Assembly (NCBI GenBank): GCA_940747215.1
Contig: CALNWS010000036.1
Span: 1 to 45,441, forward strand
Origin: an uncultured Paraburkholderia sp.
Lineage (GTDB): Bacteria; Pseudomonadota; Gammaproteobacteria; Burkholderiales; Burkholderiaceae
Reading direction: 5' to 3'
DNA length: 45,441 nucleotides
Shown in pieces: positions 30,748 to 39,566 of the stretch. The notes under the pieces were generated by a model. It was not told the origin of the DNA and ran no database searches. It worked only from the letters and a program-made list of their open reading frames with translations. A program made the translations under genes and the position numbers. Positions within the stretch are counted from its first letter, which is position 1. Each line of letters begins with the position of its first letter.

Positions 30748-30862
30748 CGCGGGCACAGGCAGGGACATAGCAGACGCGCGGGCATCGGGCGTCGAGCCCA
30801 CGGGGTTCATCGCAGACCGGATGACATGACGAGGCCGCGCGGCAGGACAAACGGGATATCAC

Positions 30863-31300
30863 ATGGGTCAAATCACCCTCACGCTCAAAGACGAGACCAT
30901 CGCTTCGCTGCGAAAAGATTTCGACGCTTTTCTACGCGTATCGCTCAAGCTCGATCCGCAGTTCACAACGCCGTCGTTCGAGGACTTCTTGCGCGCCAAG
31001 TTGCTCGACAACATGGTGCCGCTGACGGAGCACGCCGTTCAGCGCATGTTGCAAGGCGGCCAGTATGCATGGGCCAAGCGCACGCTGGACAAGGAATTTC
31101 CCGACGTCGTCGCGATCCTGATGCGACAGGCGAACGAATTCTGTTTCGGCTTCGCCGCGCGCTCGTAATGGACGCCGGAAGAGCTCGCCAAGCAATGCCA
31201 CGACTGGGCGGCGGCGATCGTCGAGGAAGCCGAAGGCGATGCGACGCTCGTCGACCCGCTCGCCGCGCAGGACATTCAGTCGCTGGAAGAAGTGATGTAG
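30863..31300 (+). pseudogene. unknown cytoplasmic protein split by TAA
   Basis: MGQITLTLKDETIASLRKDF begins a 101-residue frame that ends in a TAA at 31166-31168. The same frame continues as WTPEELAKQCHDWAAAIVEE and then DPLAAQDIQSLEEVM to a TAG at 31298-31300. The continuous 145-residue protein is helical, without signal peptide or membrane segments. I do not recognise the family. CAA to TAA (Gln) or GAA to TAA (Glu) would explain the stop. The first fragment could still be made. Confidence 0.65.
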
Positions 31301-31319
31301 ACGCCCAGCATGGCGTCTC

Positions 31320-31619
31320 GTGGAATCGCTGCGCCAGCGCGTGTACGAAGCGAAAGTGGCATGCGAAACGAGTGTCGGCAACACGGCGCGGGAGAAGCTC
31401 GGCGAACTGCGCGGGCTGTTGCGTCTCGGCATTTCGCATGGCTCGTTCCAGAAGCAGGAAGCGCAGCAGATCATGGAATACCTGCGTCTACTGAAGCCGG
31501 AAATTTTCGTGGAAGAACCGCACGACGTGTTCTCGCGCCTCGCCGCGTGGCTGCGCAATTTCTTCGTGCCGCCGCCGCGCACGGCCTCGCAACAGCCGCA
31601 GCAGCGGCAGTCGCGTTAA
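31320..31619 (+). CDS. small unknown protein
   Basis: The 99-residue frame starts at GTG (31320). It has a helical region with ETSVGNTAREKLGELRGLLR, then SHGSFQKQEAQQIMEYLRLL and a C-terminus AAWLRNFFVPPPRTASQQPQ. No family is recognised. It begins 19 nt after the preceding unknown gene, so it may be its operon partner. The start is uncertain. It ends close to the helicase remnant on the other strand. Confidence 0.55.
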   Translation: MESLRQRVYEAKVACETSVGNTAREKLGELRGLLRLGISHGSFQKQEAQQIMEYLRLLKPEIFVEEPHDVFSRLAAWLRNFFVPPPRTASQQPQQRQSR

Positions 31620-31712
31620 TCATCGAACCAACGCAGCGACCGCTGGCGGCCTTCGCGCGCCGCCGGCGGTATCACACACGCCGCGTCGCGAACGACGCAC
31701 GCGCCTTCAGTC

Positions 31713-32388
31713 TCAATCCCACATCTTTCTGAGCTTCGCGGCGATTTCGATCTTCGCCTGAGCCGCCGCGGCGAGACCCGCCGCGGTGCGCGGTCGGCAC
31801 GGGCACGCGCGGCCACGCATAGGCGTCGAAAAGCGGCATCAGATGCGCGGGAATGAAGCGCGTGCGCGATGCCCACACATGACGGTCGCCGAGATGCGTC
31901 TGGTTGTGCACGTAGAAGCGCTGCGGCACGACGATATGCAGATCCTCTTTCGCGCGCGTCATGGCCACGTACAGAAGACGCCGTTCCTCGTCGATTTCCT
32001 CCTCGCTGCCCGTACCGAGATCGGACGGGATGCAGCCGTCCATGCCATTCAGCACGAAGACATTGCGCCACTCCTGCCCTTTCGCCGAATGGATCGTGGA
32101 GAGGATCAGATAGTCCTCGTCGATCAGCGGCACGCCGGATTCGTCGCTGGTGGCGTCGGGCGGATCGAGCGTGAGGTTCGGTCAGGAAGCGTTCGCACGA
32201 CGCATACGTGCCCGCATGCTCTCCATCTGCAGCACGTCCGCGTGACACACCGCGGCGTCTTCATGGTTGTGCGGCGTACCAGCGCCGCACCATCTCGAGC
32301 TCGGCGGGCCACGGCGTTTGCCGGCCGTACACGCTCGACATCAGCTTGACGGTCGGCCGCGACCGCGCAGGCGGTGGCCGGTGCCATT
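31713..32388 (-). pseudogene. C-terminal remnant of a UvrD/Rep-type DNA helicase
   Basis: Minus-strand fragments in several frames give KLMSSVYGRQTPWPAELEMV, then DEDYLILSTIHSAKGQEWRN (motif V) and EERRLLYVAMTRAKEDLHIV (motif VI), ending QAKIEIAAKLRKMWD at a TGA (31713). Frame changes occur near 32255, 32180 and 31770. Walker A and motifs Ia-IV, roughly two thirds of a 690-residue helicase, are absent. The deletion border lies near 32390, directly before the BON gene. Confidence 0.85.
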
Positions 32389-32433
32389 CAATGTGATAGT
32401 GTTGTCTCTACGCTCGAATTTCGTGGAGAACAC

Positions 32434-32691
32434 ATGCCTCCTGTGCGCAACGATGACGTGGACAGCACGGTCCGTCTTACCGATAAACAGCTTGCCGAGG
32501 AGGCGGCGCGGCGTCTCGCCTGGGACGTCGCCGTGCCTGAAAGCACGGTGAAAGTGTCCGTGTATGACGGACGCATCACGTTGCAGGGCGAACTCGAACG
32601 CGCCCAGCAGCGCGACGCCGCGCTCGAAGACGTCACGCGTCTGTTTGGCGTGACGGGTGTATCGGACGAAACCGTCGTCAAAACAGCTTGA
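32434..32691 (+). CDS. BON-domain protein
   Basis: The 85-residue protein contains one BON fold: LTDKQLAEEAARRLAWDVAV, STVKVSVYDGRITLQGELE with the conserved Gly, and DVTRLFGVTGVSDETVVKT. BON domains bind lipids or surfaces, often in the periplasm, but no signal peptide is seen here. GGAG lies before the ATG at 32434. It converges with ackA (9-nt gap). Intact. Confidence 0.82.
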   Translation: MPPVRNDDVDSTVRLTDKQLAEEAARRLAWDVAVPESTVKVSVYDGRITLQGELERAQQRDAALEDVTRLFGVTGVSDETVVKTA

Positions 32692-32700
32692 GCAATTCGC

Positions 32701-33828
32701 TCAAGCCTTTCCCGCATCCTGATGCAGCAACGCGCGGCAATGCCGCGCGATCTGCTTCTCTTCCTCGGTGTGAATCGCCCGCACCTTGCCCGCCGGATCG
32801 TTCTCCGAGAGCTCCAGAAACGCGAGACCATCGCAGACGCGCCGGCGAATTTCGGCGCTGTGCTCGCCGATGCCGCCCGTGAACACCAGCAGATCGATGC
32901 CGCCCAGCAAAGCCGCATACGCGCCGATGGTCTTGCGCACCGAGGTGGCGAATACATCGAGCGCGAGCGCCGCGTTGGCGTCGCCCGCCTTCGCGCGTTT
33001 TTCGAGCGCCTGCATGTCGCTCTCGCCATCGGTATAACCCGCGAGACCGCTCTTGCGGTTCAACAAGGTTTCGAGCGCGCTTGCGTCGAGTTTTTCGCTG
33101 CGCATCAGATACAGCAGCACGCCCGGATCGAGGTCGCCGCTACGTGTGCCCATCGACGTATCCACGGATTTCCCGTCGCGCAATGCGCACACGCTCGAAC
33201 CGTTGCCGAGATGCGCGAACACCGCCCGCGACGGCAAACCCGTGCCTAGTTGCGTGACGAGCGATTCATACGAGAGTCCGTGAAAGCCGTAGCGGATCAC
33301 ACCCGCCTCGGCATAACGGCGCGACAACGGAAATTGCGCGGCAAGCGGCTGCAGCGTCGCGTGAAAGGCCGTGTCGAAGCATGCAAAATGCTGCGCCTCG
33401 CTGAAGATGGCCGACGCTTCGTCGATCAACGCCAATGCAGGCGGAATATGCAGGGGCGCGAAATGCACGGCGTCCTGCAACTGGCGGCGCACGCCGGCGG
33501 TAAGGAGTTGATGCGTGCGCAGATGCGGACCGCCATGCACCACGCGATGCCCTACCGCCGCAGGCTGCACGTTCGACTGCTCGACCAGCACCTTCGAAAG
33601 CTTCTGCAATACGTCGGTCTGCGATTCGAGCACGGGCTCCTGCTGCTCCAGCACGCGGCCGTCGGACACCTTGATACGCAGACTGCCGTCGTCGCGCCCG
33701 ATGCCTTCGGCGCTGCCCGACAGCAGCAACGCCTCGTCGCCGTCCGCGCGCCGGAAAAGCCCGAACTTCAGCGACGACGAGCCGCTGTTCAGCACCAGAA
33801 TCGTCTGGTCTTCAGCCTGTGTCTGCAT
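32701..33828 (-). CDS. ackA: acetate kinase with internal 10-residue deletion
   Basis: AckA makes ATP and acetate from acetyl phosphate, here probably fed by phosphoketolase. ILVLNSGSSSLKFGLF near residue 10 and HRVVHGG near 94 are family signatures. HLGNGSSVCALRDGKSVDTS lies near 205. At residue 227 TSMG runs straight into TRSGDLDPG; E. coli AckA has ten residues (LTPLEGLMMG) between these pieces. Loss between two Met-Gly codon pairs fits exactly. This removes part of an active-site loop while keeping the catalytic Arg of TRSGD. The frame is otherwise intact at 375 residues (about 390-400 usual). It starts 12 nt after the phosphoketolase stop. Confidence 0.9.
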   Translation of the reverse strand: MQTQAEDQTILVLNSGSSSLKFGLFRRADGDEALLLSGSAEGIGRDDGSLRIKVSDGRVLEQQEPVLESQTDVLQKLSKVLVEQSNVQPAAVGHRVVHGGPHLRTHQLLTAGVRRQLQDAVHFAPLHIPPALALIDEASAIFSEAQHFACFDTAFHATLQPLAAQFPLSRRYAEAGVIRYGFHGLSYESLVTQLGTGLPSRAVFAHLGNGSSVCALRDGKSVDTSMGTRSGDLDPGVLLYLMRSEKLDASALETLLNRKSGLAGYTDGESDMQALEKRAKAGDANAALALDVFATSVRKTIGAYAALLGGIDLLVFTGGIGEHSAEIRRRVCDGLAFLELSENDPAGKVRAIHTEEEKQIARHCRALLHQDAGKA

Positions 33829-33840
33829 CGCGCGTCTCGC

Positions 33841-36234
33841 TCAGCCTTTCCACGTCCAGTTGCGGATTTCTTCCTTGTCGATGCCCTCGGCGTGCGCATA
33901 AGCCAGATGCTCGATGATCTGTCCGCGCAGCCATTCCTTCGCATGATCGCCGACGCCGCGCAGCTTCGGCACACGGTCGATCACGTCGATCGCAAGGGAG
34001 AAACGGTCCACTTCGTTGATGATCGCGAGCTCGAGCGGCGTATTGATGTTGCCCTTCTCGTGATAACCGTGCACATGCAGATTGTCGTGATTCGTGCGGT
34101 TGTACGTGAGCTTATGAACGAGCGACGCGTACGAGTGAAACTTGAAGATCACCGGCTTGTCGGCCGTGAACAACGAATCGAAGTCGCTGTTCGACAGAGC
34201 GTGCGGATGCGCATGCTCCGGCATCAGGCGGAACAGATCGACCACGTTCACGAAGCGAATCTTCATATCGGGAAACTGCTCTTTCAGGATCTGCACGGCG
34301 GCGAGCGCTTCCATAGTAGGAATGTCGCCCGCGCAGCTGATCACGACGTCCGGCTCCACGCCCTGATCCGTAGACGCCCAGTCCCAGATGCCGATGCCCT
34401 TCGTGCAATGCGCGACGGCAGCTTCCATGTCGAGATATTGCAGATGCGGCTGCTTGTCCGCCACGATCACATTGACGTAGTCGCGCGAACGCAGGCAATG
34501 ATCGGCCACGCTCAGCAGACAGTTCGCGTCGGGCGGCATATAAATACGCACCACGTCCGGGCTTTTATTCGTGACCACGTCCAGAAAACCGGGATCCTGG
34601 TGCGTGAAGCCGTTATGGTCCTGCCGCCAGACGAGCGACGTGATCAGCAGATTGATGGACGGCACCGGCTAACGCCAGCCGAGATCGCGCTTGGCTTTCT
34701 CCAGCCATTTCGCGTGCTGGTTGAACATGGAATCGATCACGTGCACGAACGCTTCATACGTTGCGAACAGGCCGTGACGTCCGGTCAGCACGTAACCTTC
34801 GAACCAGCCTTCGAGCGTGTGCTCGCTCAACATTTCCATCACGCGGCCGTCGGGCGCGAGTTCGCCGCCGTCCGCATCGGTCGGCAATGTTTCGGCAAGC
34901 CAGGTTTTCGGCGACGCTTCGTAAATCGCGGTGAGTTTGTTGCTCGCGGTTTCGTCCGGGCCGAACACGCGGAAGTTGCTCATGTTGCGGCGCATGACGT
35001 CGCGCAGGAAGGTGCCGAGCACGTCCGTCGGCGACGTATAGGACGCGGCGGGCTTTTTCACGGCGACGGCATAATCGCGGAACGCGGGCATGTCGAGCAT
35101 CTTGCACAGCAGGCCGCCGTTCGCGTGCGGATTGGCGCTGATGCGGCGCGCGCCTTCAGGGGCGAGCGCGCGCAGTTCTTCGACGAGACGCCCGTTTTCG
35201 TCGAACAGCTTTTCCGGTTCGTAGCTGCGCAGCCACGCTTCCACCAGCTTCAGGCTTTTGCTATTGGTGACAGGATCGAGCACCGGCACCTGGTGCGCGC
35301 GCCACGAACCTTCCACCTTGTGGCCGTCCACTTCTTTCGGGCCGGTCCAGCCCTTTGGCGAACGCAGCACGATCATTGGCCAGCGCGGCCGCGACGTGTC
35401 GTTATTCGAACGTGCGTGCTGCTGGATCGCGCGGATTTCGCCGATGCATTGTTCGAGCGTGGCCGCCATCTGCTGATGCATCACTTCGGGATCGTCGCCT
35501 TCGACGAAATACGGCTTGTGACCGTAACCCGTGAGCAAGGCTTCGAGTTCTTCACGCGGGATGCGCGCGAGGATGGTCGGATTGGCGATCTTGTAGCCGT
35601 TCAGGTGCAGAACCGGCAGCACAGTGCCGTCGCGAACGGGATCGAGAAACTTGTTCGAATGCCACGACGTGGCGAGCGGACCGGTTTCCGCTTCACCGTC
35701 GCCGATCATCACGGCGACGATCAGATCAGGGTTGTCGAACGCCGCGCCGTAACCATGCGACAGACTGTAGCCCAGCTCGCCGCCTTCGTGAATCGAGCCC
35801 GGCGTTTCCGGCGTGCAATGCGAACCGATGCCGCCCGGAAACGAAAACTGCCGGAAAAAGCGCTGCATGCCGGCTTCGTCTTCGCTGCGATCCGGGTAGA
35901 TTTCCGAGTAATGACCTTCCAGATAGCAGTTCGCGAGCGTGGCCGGCGCACCATGCCCCGGACCTGCGATATAGATCATGTTCAGATCGTGCTCGTGGAT
36001 CATCCGGTTCAGATGCACGAGCAGAAAGCTCTGGCCCGGGTCCGAACCCCAGTGGCCGAGCAGCCGGTTCTTGATGTGCTCGGGCTTGAGCGGCTCGCGC
36101 AGCAACGGGTTGTCGCGCAGATAGATCATGCCGGCCGACAGATAATTACAGGCCCGCCAGTAGCGGTCCATCTTGTACAACAGCTCGGGATCCAGCGTTT
36201 GCGGCGGTGTGGGACGGGGAGTTGCTTCGGCCAT
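33841..36234 (-). pseudogene. xfp: xylulose-5-P/fructose-6-P phosphoketolase split by one amber codon
   Basis: This TPP enzyme cleaves xylulose-5-P or fructose-6-P to acetyl phosphate. The start at 36234 ([13 protein letters not shown]) follows AGGAG. It is clean for 521 residues: [20 protein letters not shown] near 115, the TPP motif [19 protein letters not shown] near 195, [13 protein letters not shown] near 230. A TAG at 34669-34671 interrupts GWR(stop)PVPSINLL. The same frame then runs 275 codons ([28 protein letters not shown]) to ETRNWTW-like [10 protein letters not shown] single substitution (CAG, AAG or similar to TAG) explains all. A fragment restart at the GTG 34665 is possible but would lack the TPP half. 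ackA follows 12 nt later. Confidence 0.9.
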
Positions 36235-36677
36235 GGCATCACTCCTGGGTCGGGACGGTCGGACAGATTGGCGGATGCTGCAACGGTAGTGCGTGGATTG
36301 CGCTGTGATGCGTTGATGCGGTGATGCGCGGCCGGCGCCCGCTACGGCGATATTCGGAAAACCGGCCGGACTGTCATGCGAATAACTCGAAGAAAGCGTA
36401 GGGCGCAATGGCTATCAGCTTGCGTCGTACGACTTCATTGCGAGCGTTGTGACAGAAAATCTGCAGCATGGTTCGCAGCAAAGCAGCAAAGCTTGATCCA
36501 TGTCTCTGGATCGACGTCTTTTTGCGTCGCATCGCAAATCGTGACCCATCTGGTTCGGCCCATGCGCCGACCGGCACTTCGATCCATTGCGAACCCACTT
36601 TAAGCAGGCGTTAAGTCAATCCGTTTAACCTGCTCGCGCAACCTGCGCTCGCTGCGATGTGCTCACCGATATACATG

Positions 36678-36689
36678 GCTCACGTGAGC
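36678..36689. promoter_or_regulatory. 12-nt perfect palindrome, possible operator
   Basis: GCTCACGTGAGC lies in the intergenic region 75 nt before the small membrane peptide start. A dimeric regulator could bind it; no more can be said. Confidence 0.25.
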
Positions 36690-36762
36690 AAACGCAAGCT
36701 CGAGTGAGCTAGAGCGCTTCCTGCATCATAATCGGCAACTACCTACAACGTGGATGATCACC

Positions 36763-36898
36763 ATGTCGACACCCAGCCCCTAGGTGTCAAGGCGCTTTCA
36801 ATCCTCGTCCTTACCTTACCATCGTGCTGTTGTGCGTCGGGCTCGGCATCAGCGTCGGCATATTCGGGCTGCTGATCAAGCTGTTCAGTCACGCCTGA
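36763..36898 (+). pseudogene. small single-span membrane peptide remnant
   Basis: ATG at 36763 gives MSTPSP, then an in-frame TAG (36781). In the neighbouring frame the sequence reads LTIVLLCVGLGISVGIFGLL then IKLFSHA and TGA, a clear transmembrane helix with a short basic end. The two together look like a 40-45 residue membrane peptide broken by a stop and a frameshift. Function unknown; the link between the parts is inferred. Confidence 0.4.
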
Positions 36899-37051
36899 AG
36901 GTCCGGCGTGCGAAGGCGCCAGCAGGCGTAAGCGCTGCAAAATGTGTATCCTGAGCTTTCACCCGGCGCGCTTGGTGTCGTTAAGCGTGACGTTATGCGC
37001 TAAGCGCAGTGCGATCCCACCCGCGCCGGCACCCAAAGCAAGGAGATTCTT

Positions 37052-37442
37052 TTGACGGACTACGCCAACACCTCGCCGCCCGCCGGGCAACCCATCGACC
37101 CGGACACGCTCGCCCTCGCGCAGGAAGTGTTCGACCTCGCGCGCCGCGGTCATCGAAAAAGGCGTACCGCCGAATCTGCGTAACAACAAGGGTGACAGCC
37201 TTGTCATGCTCGCGAGCTACCATGGTCACGTGGACGCGGTGCGTACGCTGCTCGAACGCGGCGCCGATCCGGACCTGCGCAACGACAATGGCCAGACGCC
37301 GATTGCGGGCGCAGCGTTCAAAGGTTTCGACGCGGTGATCGAAACCCTGCTCGCGCACGGCGCGAATCCGCAGGCGCGCGACGCAAACGGCGTCACCGCT
37401 CAGGACGCCGCCGCGAGAATGGGCGCGCGCGAAGCACACGCC
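37052..37442 (+). pseudogene. ankyrin-repeat protein, frameshifted
   Basis: AAGGAG precedes a TTG start at 37052: TDYANTSPPAGQPIDPDTLA followed by LAQEVFDLARRG. Near 37148 the frame breaks. The next frame gives ankyrin repeats: NNKGDSLVMLASYHGHVDAV, LLERGADPDLRNDNGQTPIA and LLAHGANPQARDANG. An 11-bp deletion between CGCCGCGG repeats would explain the break (ARRG followed by a lost Asp-Ala-Ala). The 3' end has no stop of its own and runs into the convergent HAD gene, so the last residues are uncertain. Confidence 0.78.
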
Positions 37443-38136
37443 TTAGCGCGCATCGCCCATCAACAGTTCCACGTCGAAGTTCGCCAGATCGCCGATACGC
37501 TCGACCGTGATATCGGCAGGCGGATTGCTCGAAATTTCTTTCGGGTCGAACGCATAGTGCCCCTAGCACGGAAACACCGTGGTAAGCGTGTCGTCCCACG
37601 ACTTCTTCATCGCGGTCAGAATGCGCAGCTTGTCGTCCACCATCACGTAGTGACGCGCCGGGTAGCATTCCTTCACCTAATCGAGCATCAACATCCTTGT
37701 GGATGTAGATCAGCACGCGCCCTTCCACTTCGTCCCATAAGCCGAAGCGCGAAATCTTGCGCGGCTGGAACACCACGTCGCCGTCGGAGAGAATCACCGT
37801 GGGGCCGCGCAAGGACAGGTGATGCAGCGTATCCAGCGCGCCCGGAAAGAGCCGGTTCGCAAATGGATAGTCGATCAAGAACGACGACATCAGCAGAAGC
37901 CGCGTATCGCGCGGATGCTTCAGACGGTAGCGCTGCAGCGCGCCGAGATAGTCCGCATAACCGAGGCTTGCGCGCAGATCCTCGAAAATCTCCCAGTAAC
38001 GCACGCTGTTCTCCGCACCGAACTCGCGCATCATGTGTGCGTGCAGGTCCGACAGCACGTGATCGTTATCGAGCAACGTGTTGTCGCAGTCGAACAGAAA
38101 GACGACGTCGTGTGGATTCTCTGGCGTGGCTGGCAT
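37443..38136 (-). pseudogene. HAD-superfamily hydrolase, broken by two amber codons and a frameshift
   Basis: MPATPENPHDVVFLFDCDNT at 38136 carries the HAD nucleophile motif DCDNT. GPTVILSDGDVVFQPRKI (motif II region) and EGRVLIYIHKD follow. A frame change near 37692 leads to MLD(stop)VKECYPARHYVMVDDK; TAG is at 37677-37679. The frame continues to TTVFPC(stop)GHYAFDPKE, TAG at 37563-37565, and ends FDVELLMGDAR at a TAA (37443). Both TAGs sit where Gln is natural. VMVDDKLRIL supplies the motif IV acids. The substrate is unknown. Confidence 0.85.
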
Positions 38137-38209
38137 GGCGCGACCCTCGGTTCGGAATGTCGATGCGCGTGAGCGCGGCCCTTGCTGCGCGCGCACCGTT
38201 GACTGGCTG

Positions 38210-39242
38210 TTACGTTGGCTTGCTGCCGCTCGCAGGCGTAGCCGCTTTCTCGACGTGACCGCCAAAGTCGTGCCGCATGGCCGACAGCACGCGGTTTGCG
38301 AAATTCGCCTAGCCGCGCGAGCTGAAACGCGCGAAGAGCACGGCGCTCAGCACCGGCGTGGGCACGCCTTCGTCGATCGCGGCGGCCACCGTCCAGCGTC
38401 CTTCGCCCGAATCCGACACACGCCCGGCGTAATTCTTCAGTTCGCCGTCGGTGACGAGCGATCCGGCGATCAGATCGAGCAGCCACGAACCGATCACGCG
38501 CTGCCGCGCCGCCACACTTCGGTGACGTCCGCGAGATTCAGATCGTACTGGTACAACTCGGGGCAGCGCAACGGCGACGTTTCCGCGTCGATTTCGCGAG
38601 CGTGCTTGCCGGCGTCGGCATGGCGCAGAATGTTCAGGCCTTCGGCGTAAGCGGCCATATAAGCCCGTATTCGATGCTGTTGTGAACCATCTTGACGAAG
38701 TGCCCGGCGCCTTGCGGCCCGCAGTGCTGTTGCCCGCACTGCGTCCCGGCGTGGGCGGTGCTGCCGCAGCGCCGGAAGCCAATGTCGCGAAGATGGGTTC
38801 GAGCCGCTTCACCACCTCGGGCTTGCCGCCGATCATCAGACAGTAGCCGCGCTCGCGGCCCGCCACGCCGCCGCTCGTGCCGACGTCCACATAGTGAAGC
38901 TGTTTCGCGCCGAGTTCGGCGCCGCGGCGGATGTCGTCGTGATAGTAGGAGTTGCCGCCGTCGATCACGATATCGCCCGGCTCCAGCAGCGGCATGAGCT
39001 TTTCGAGCGTGGCGTCCACCACGGCGGCGGGCACCATCAGCCACACGGTGCACGATTTCGCGAGTTGCCCGACGAGATCTTCCAGCGACGACGCGCCGGC
39101 CACGCCTTCCTCTTCCTGTTTCAGCCTGTCGACGGCGGCGGGCGGCTTGCACGTCGTAAGCAATGCACTGTTGACCGCCCTTGGTCAGCCGCCGAACCAT
39201 GTCGGCGCCCATACGTCTCAATCCAATCATGCCTAGCTGCAT
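38210..39242 (-). pseudogene. gnd: 6-phosphogluconate dehydrogenase (decarboxylating), broken
   Basis: The ancestor oxidised 6-phosphogluconate to ribulose-5-P with NAD(P)+. [20 protein letters not shown] is the Rossmann start, with one Gly of GLGxMG replaced by Arg. After a frame change near 39140 come [20 protein letters not shown] and the substrate motif [20 protein letters not shown]. More changes occur near 38770, 38680 and 38500. [14 protein letters not shown] (catalytic Lys/Asn) and GELKNYAGRVSDSGEGRWTV remain legible. A TAG at 38309-38311 falls in SSRG(stop)ANFANRV where relatives have Gln, and the frame then runs to a TAA at 38210. Confidence 0.87.
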
Positions 39243-39428
39243 ATCTCGCTCCGGAAAGTATCTCGTTGCGCTGCTCGATGAGGTGTTTGTGTGGACCGCT
39301 GCCGCGTTGCCTGTCGCGCTGTCTACCGCCTGGTTTGTTGCCTACCTTCGCGTCGCGCTGCTGTCTTCAACTCCTTCGCTTCAACCGGCATTCGCGTGTC
39401 GCAATGCACACACGGTAGCAGCCCTCAA
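39243..39428. other. spacer between gnd remnant and MFS tail
   Basis: It is less GC-rich than its surroundings (CTGTTGCTT-type stretches near 39300-39420). No gene, hairpin or repeat is recognised. It would contain the promoter of gnd, though no clear -35/-10 pair can be called. Confidence 0.4.
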
Positions 39429-39566
39429 TCATCCTTGCAGTGAAGCGTGCATGTAAAGACGATATGCTTCTTTGCAGAGGTTTTGCGCGGCCGAAAGTTC
39501 CGGACGCGCTTTGGTCACTGCCTGGTTCACTGCATCATTCACTGCTTCGTTGATTGCTTCCTTAAC
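39429..39566 (-). other. 46-codon open extension in frame with the MFS gene after its stop
   Basis: Directly after the MFS TAA the same frame stays open for 45 codons to a TGA at 39429: VKEAINEAVNDAVNQAVTKA, then a segment ending EAYRLYMHASLQG. The first part contains about four degenerate 12-nt units (39518-39565) coding a helical EAV/DAV/QAV pattern. No ribosome site or ATG is seen; GTG codons are available. It may be the lost C-terminus of the exporter, a small separate protein, or chance. Confidence 0.35.

Larger units (their letters stand above)
36235..37051. other. 817-bp region, mostly without genes
   Basis: No full gene is recognised. It holds a possible open frame on the minus strand (36374-36598, 74 residues, basic, no family), a 12-nt palindrome (36678-36689) and a small membrane peptide remnant (36763-36898). 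The xfp ribosome site is at its left end and a Shine-Dalgarno for the ankyrin gene (AAGGAG) at its right end. Confidence 0.5.

Noticed and set aside
33250..36324. A 1024-codon open frame on the plus strand
   Set aside because: It is antisense to ackA and xfp, whose protein families are clear. Its translation is His/Arg/Val-rich without any family resemblance, a common effect of high-GC third positions.
36374..36598. 74-codon minus-strand frame
   Set aside because: No ribosome site, family resemblance or conserved context; mentioned only within the spacer entry.
39518..39565. CRISPR-like short repeat
   Set aside because: Units are only 12 nt, degenerate and without spacers; coding periodicity explains them better.
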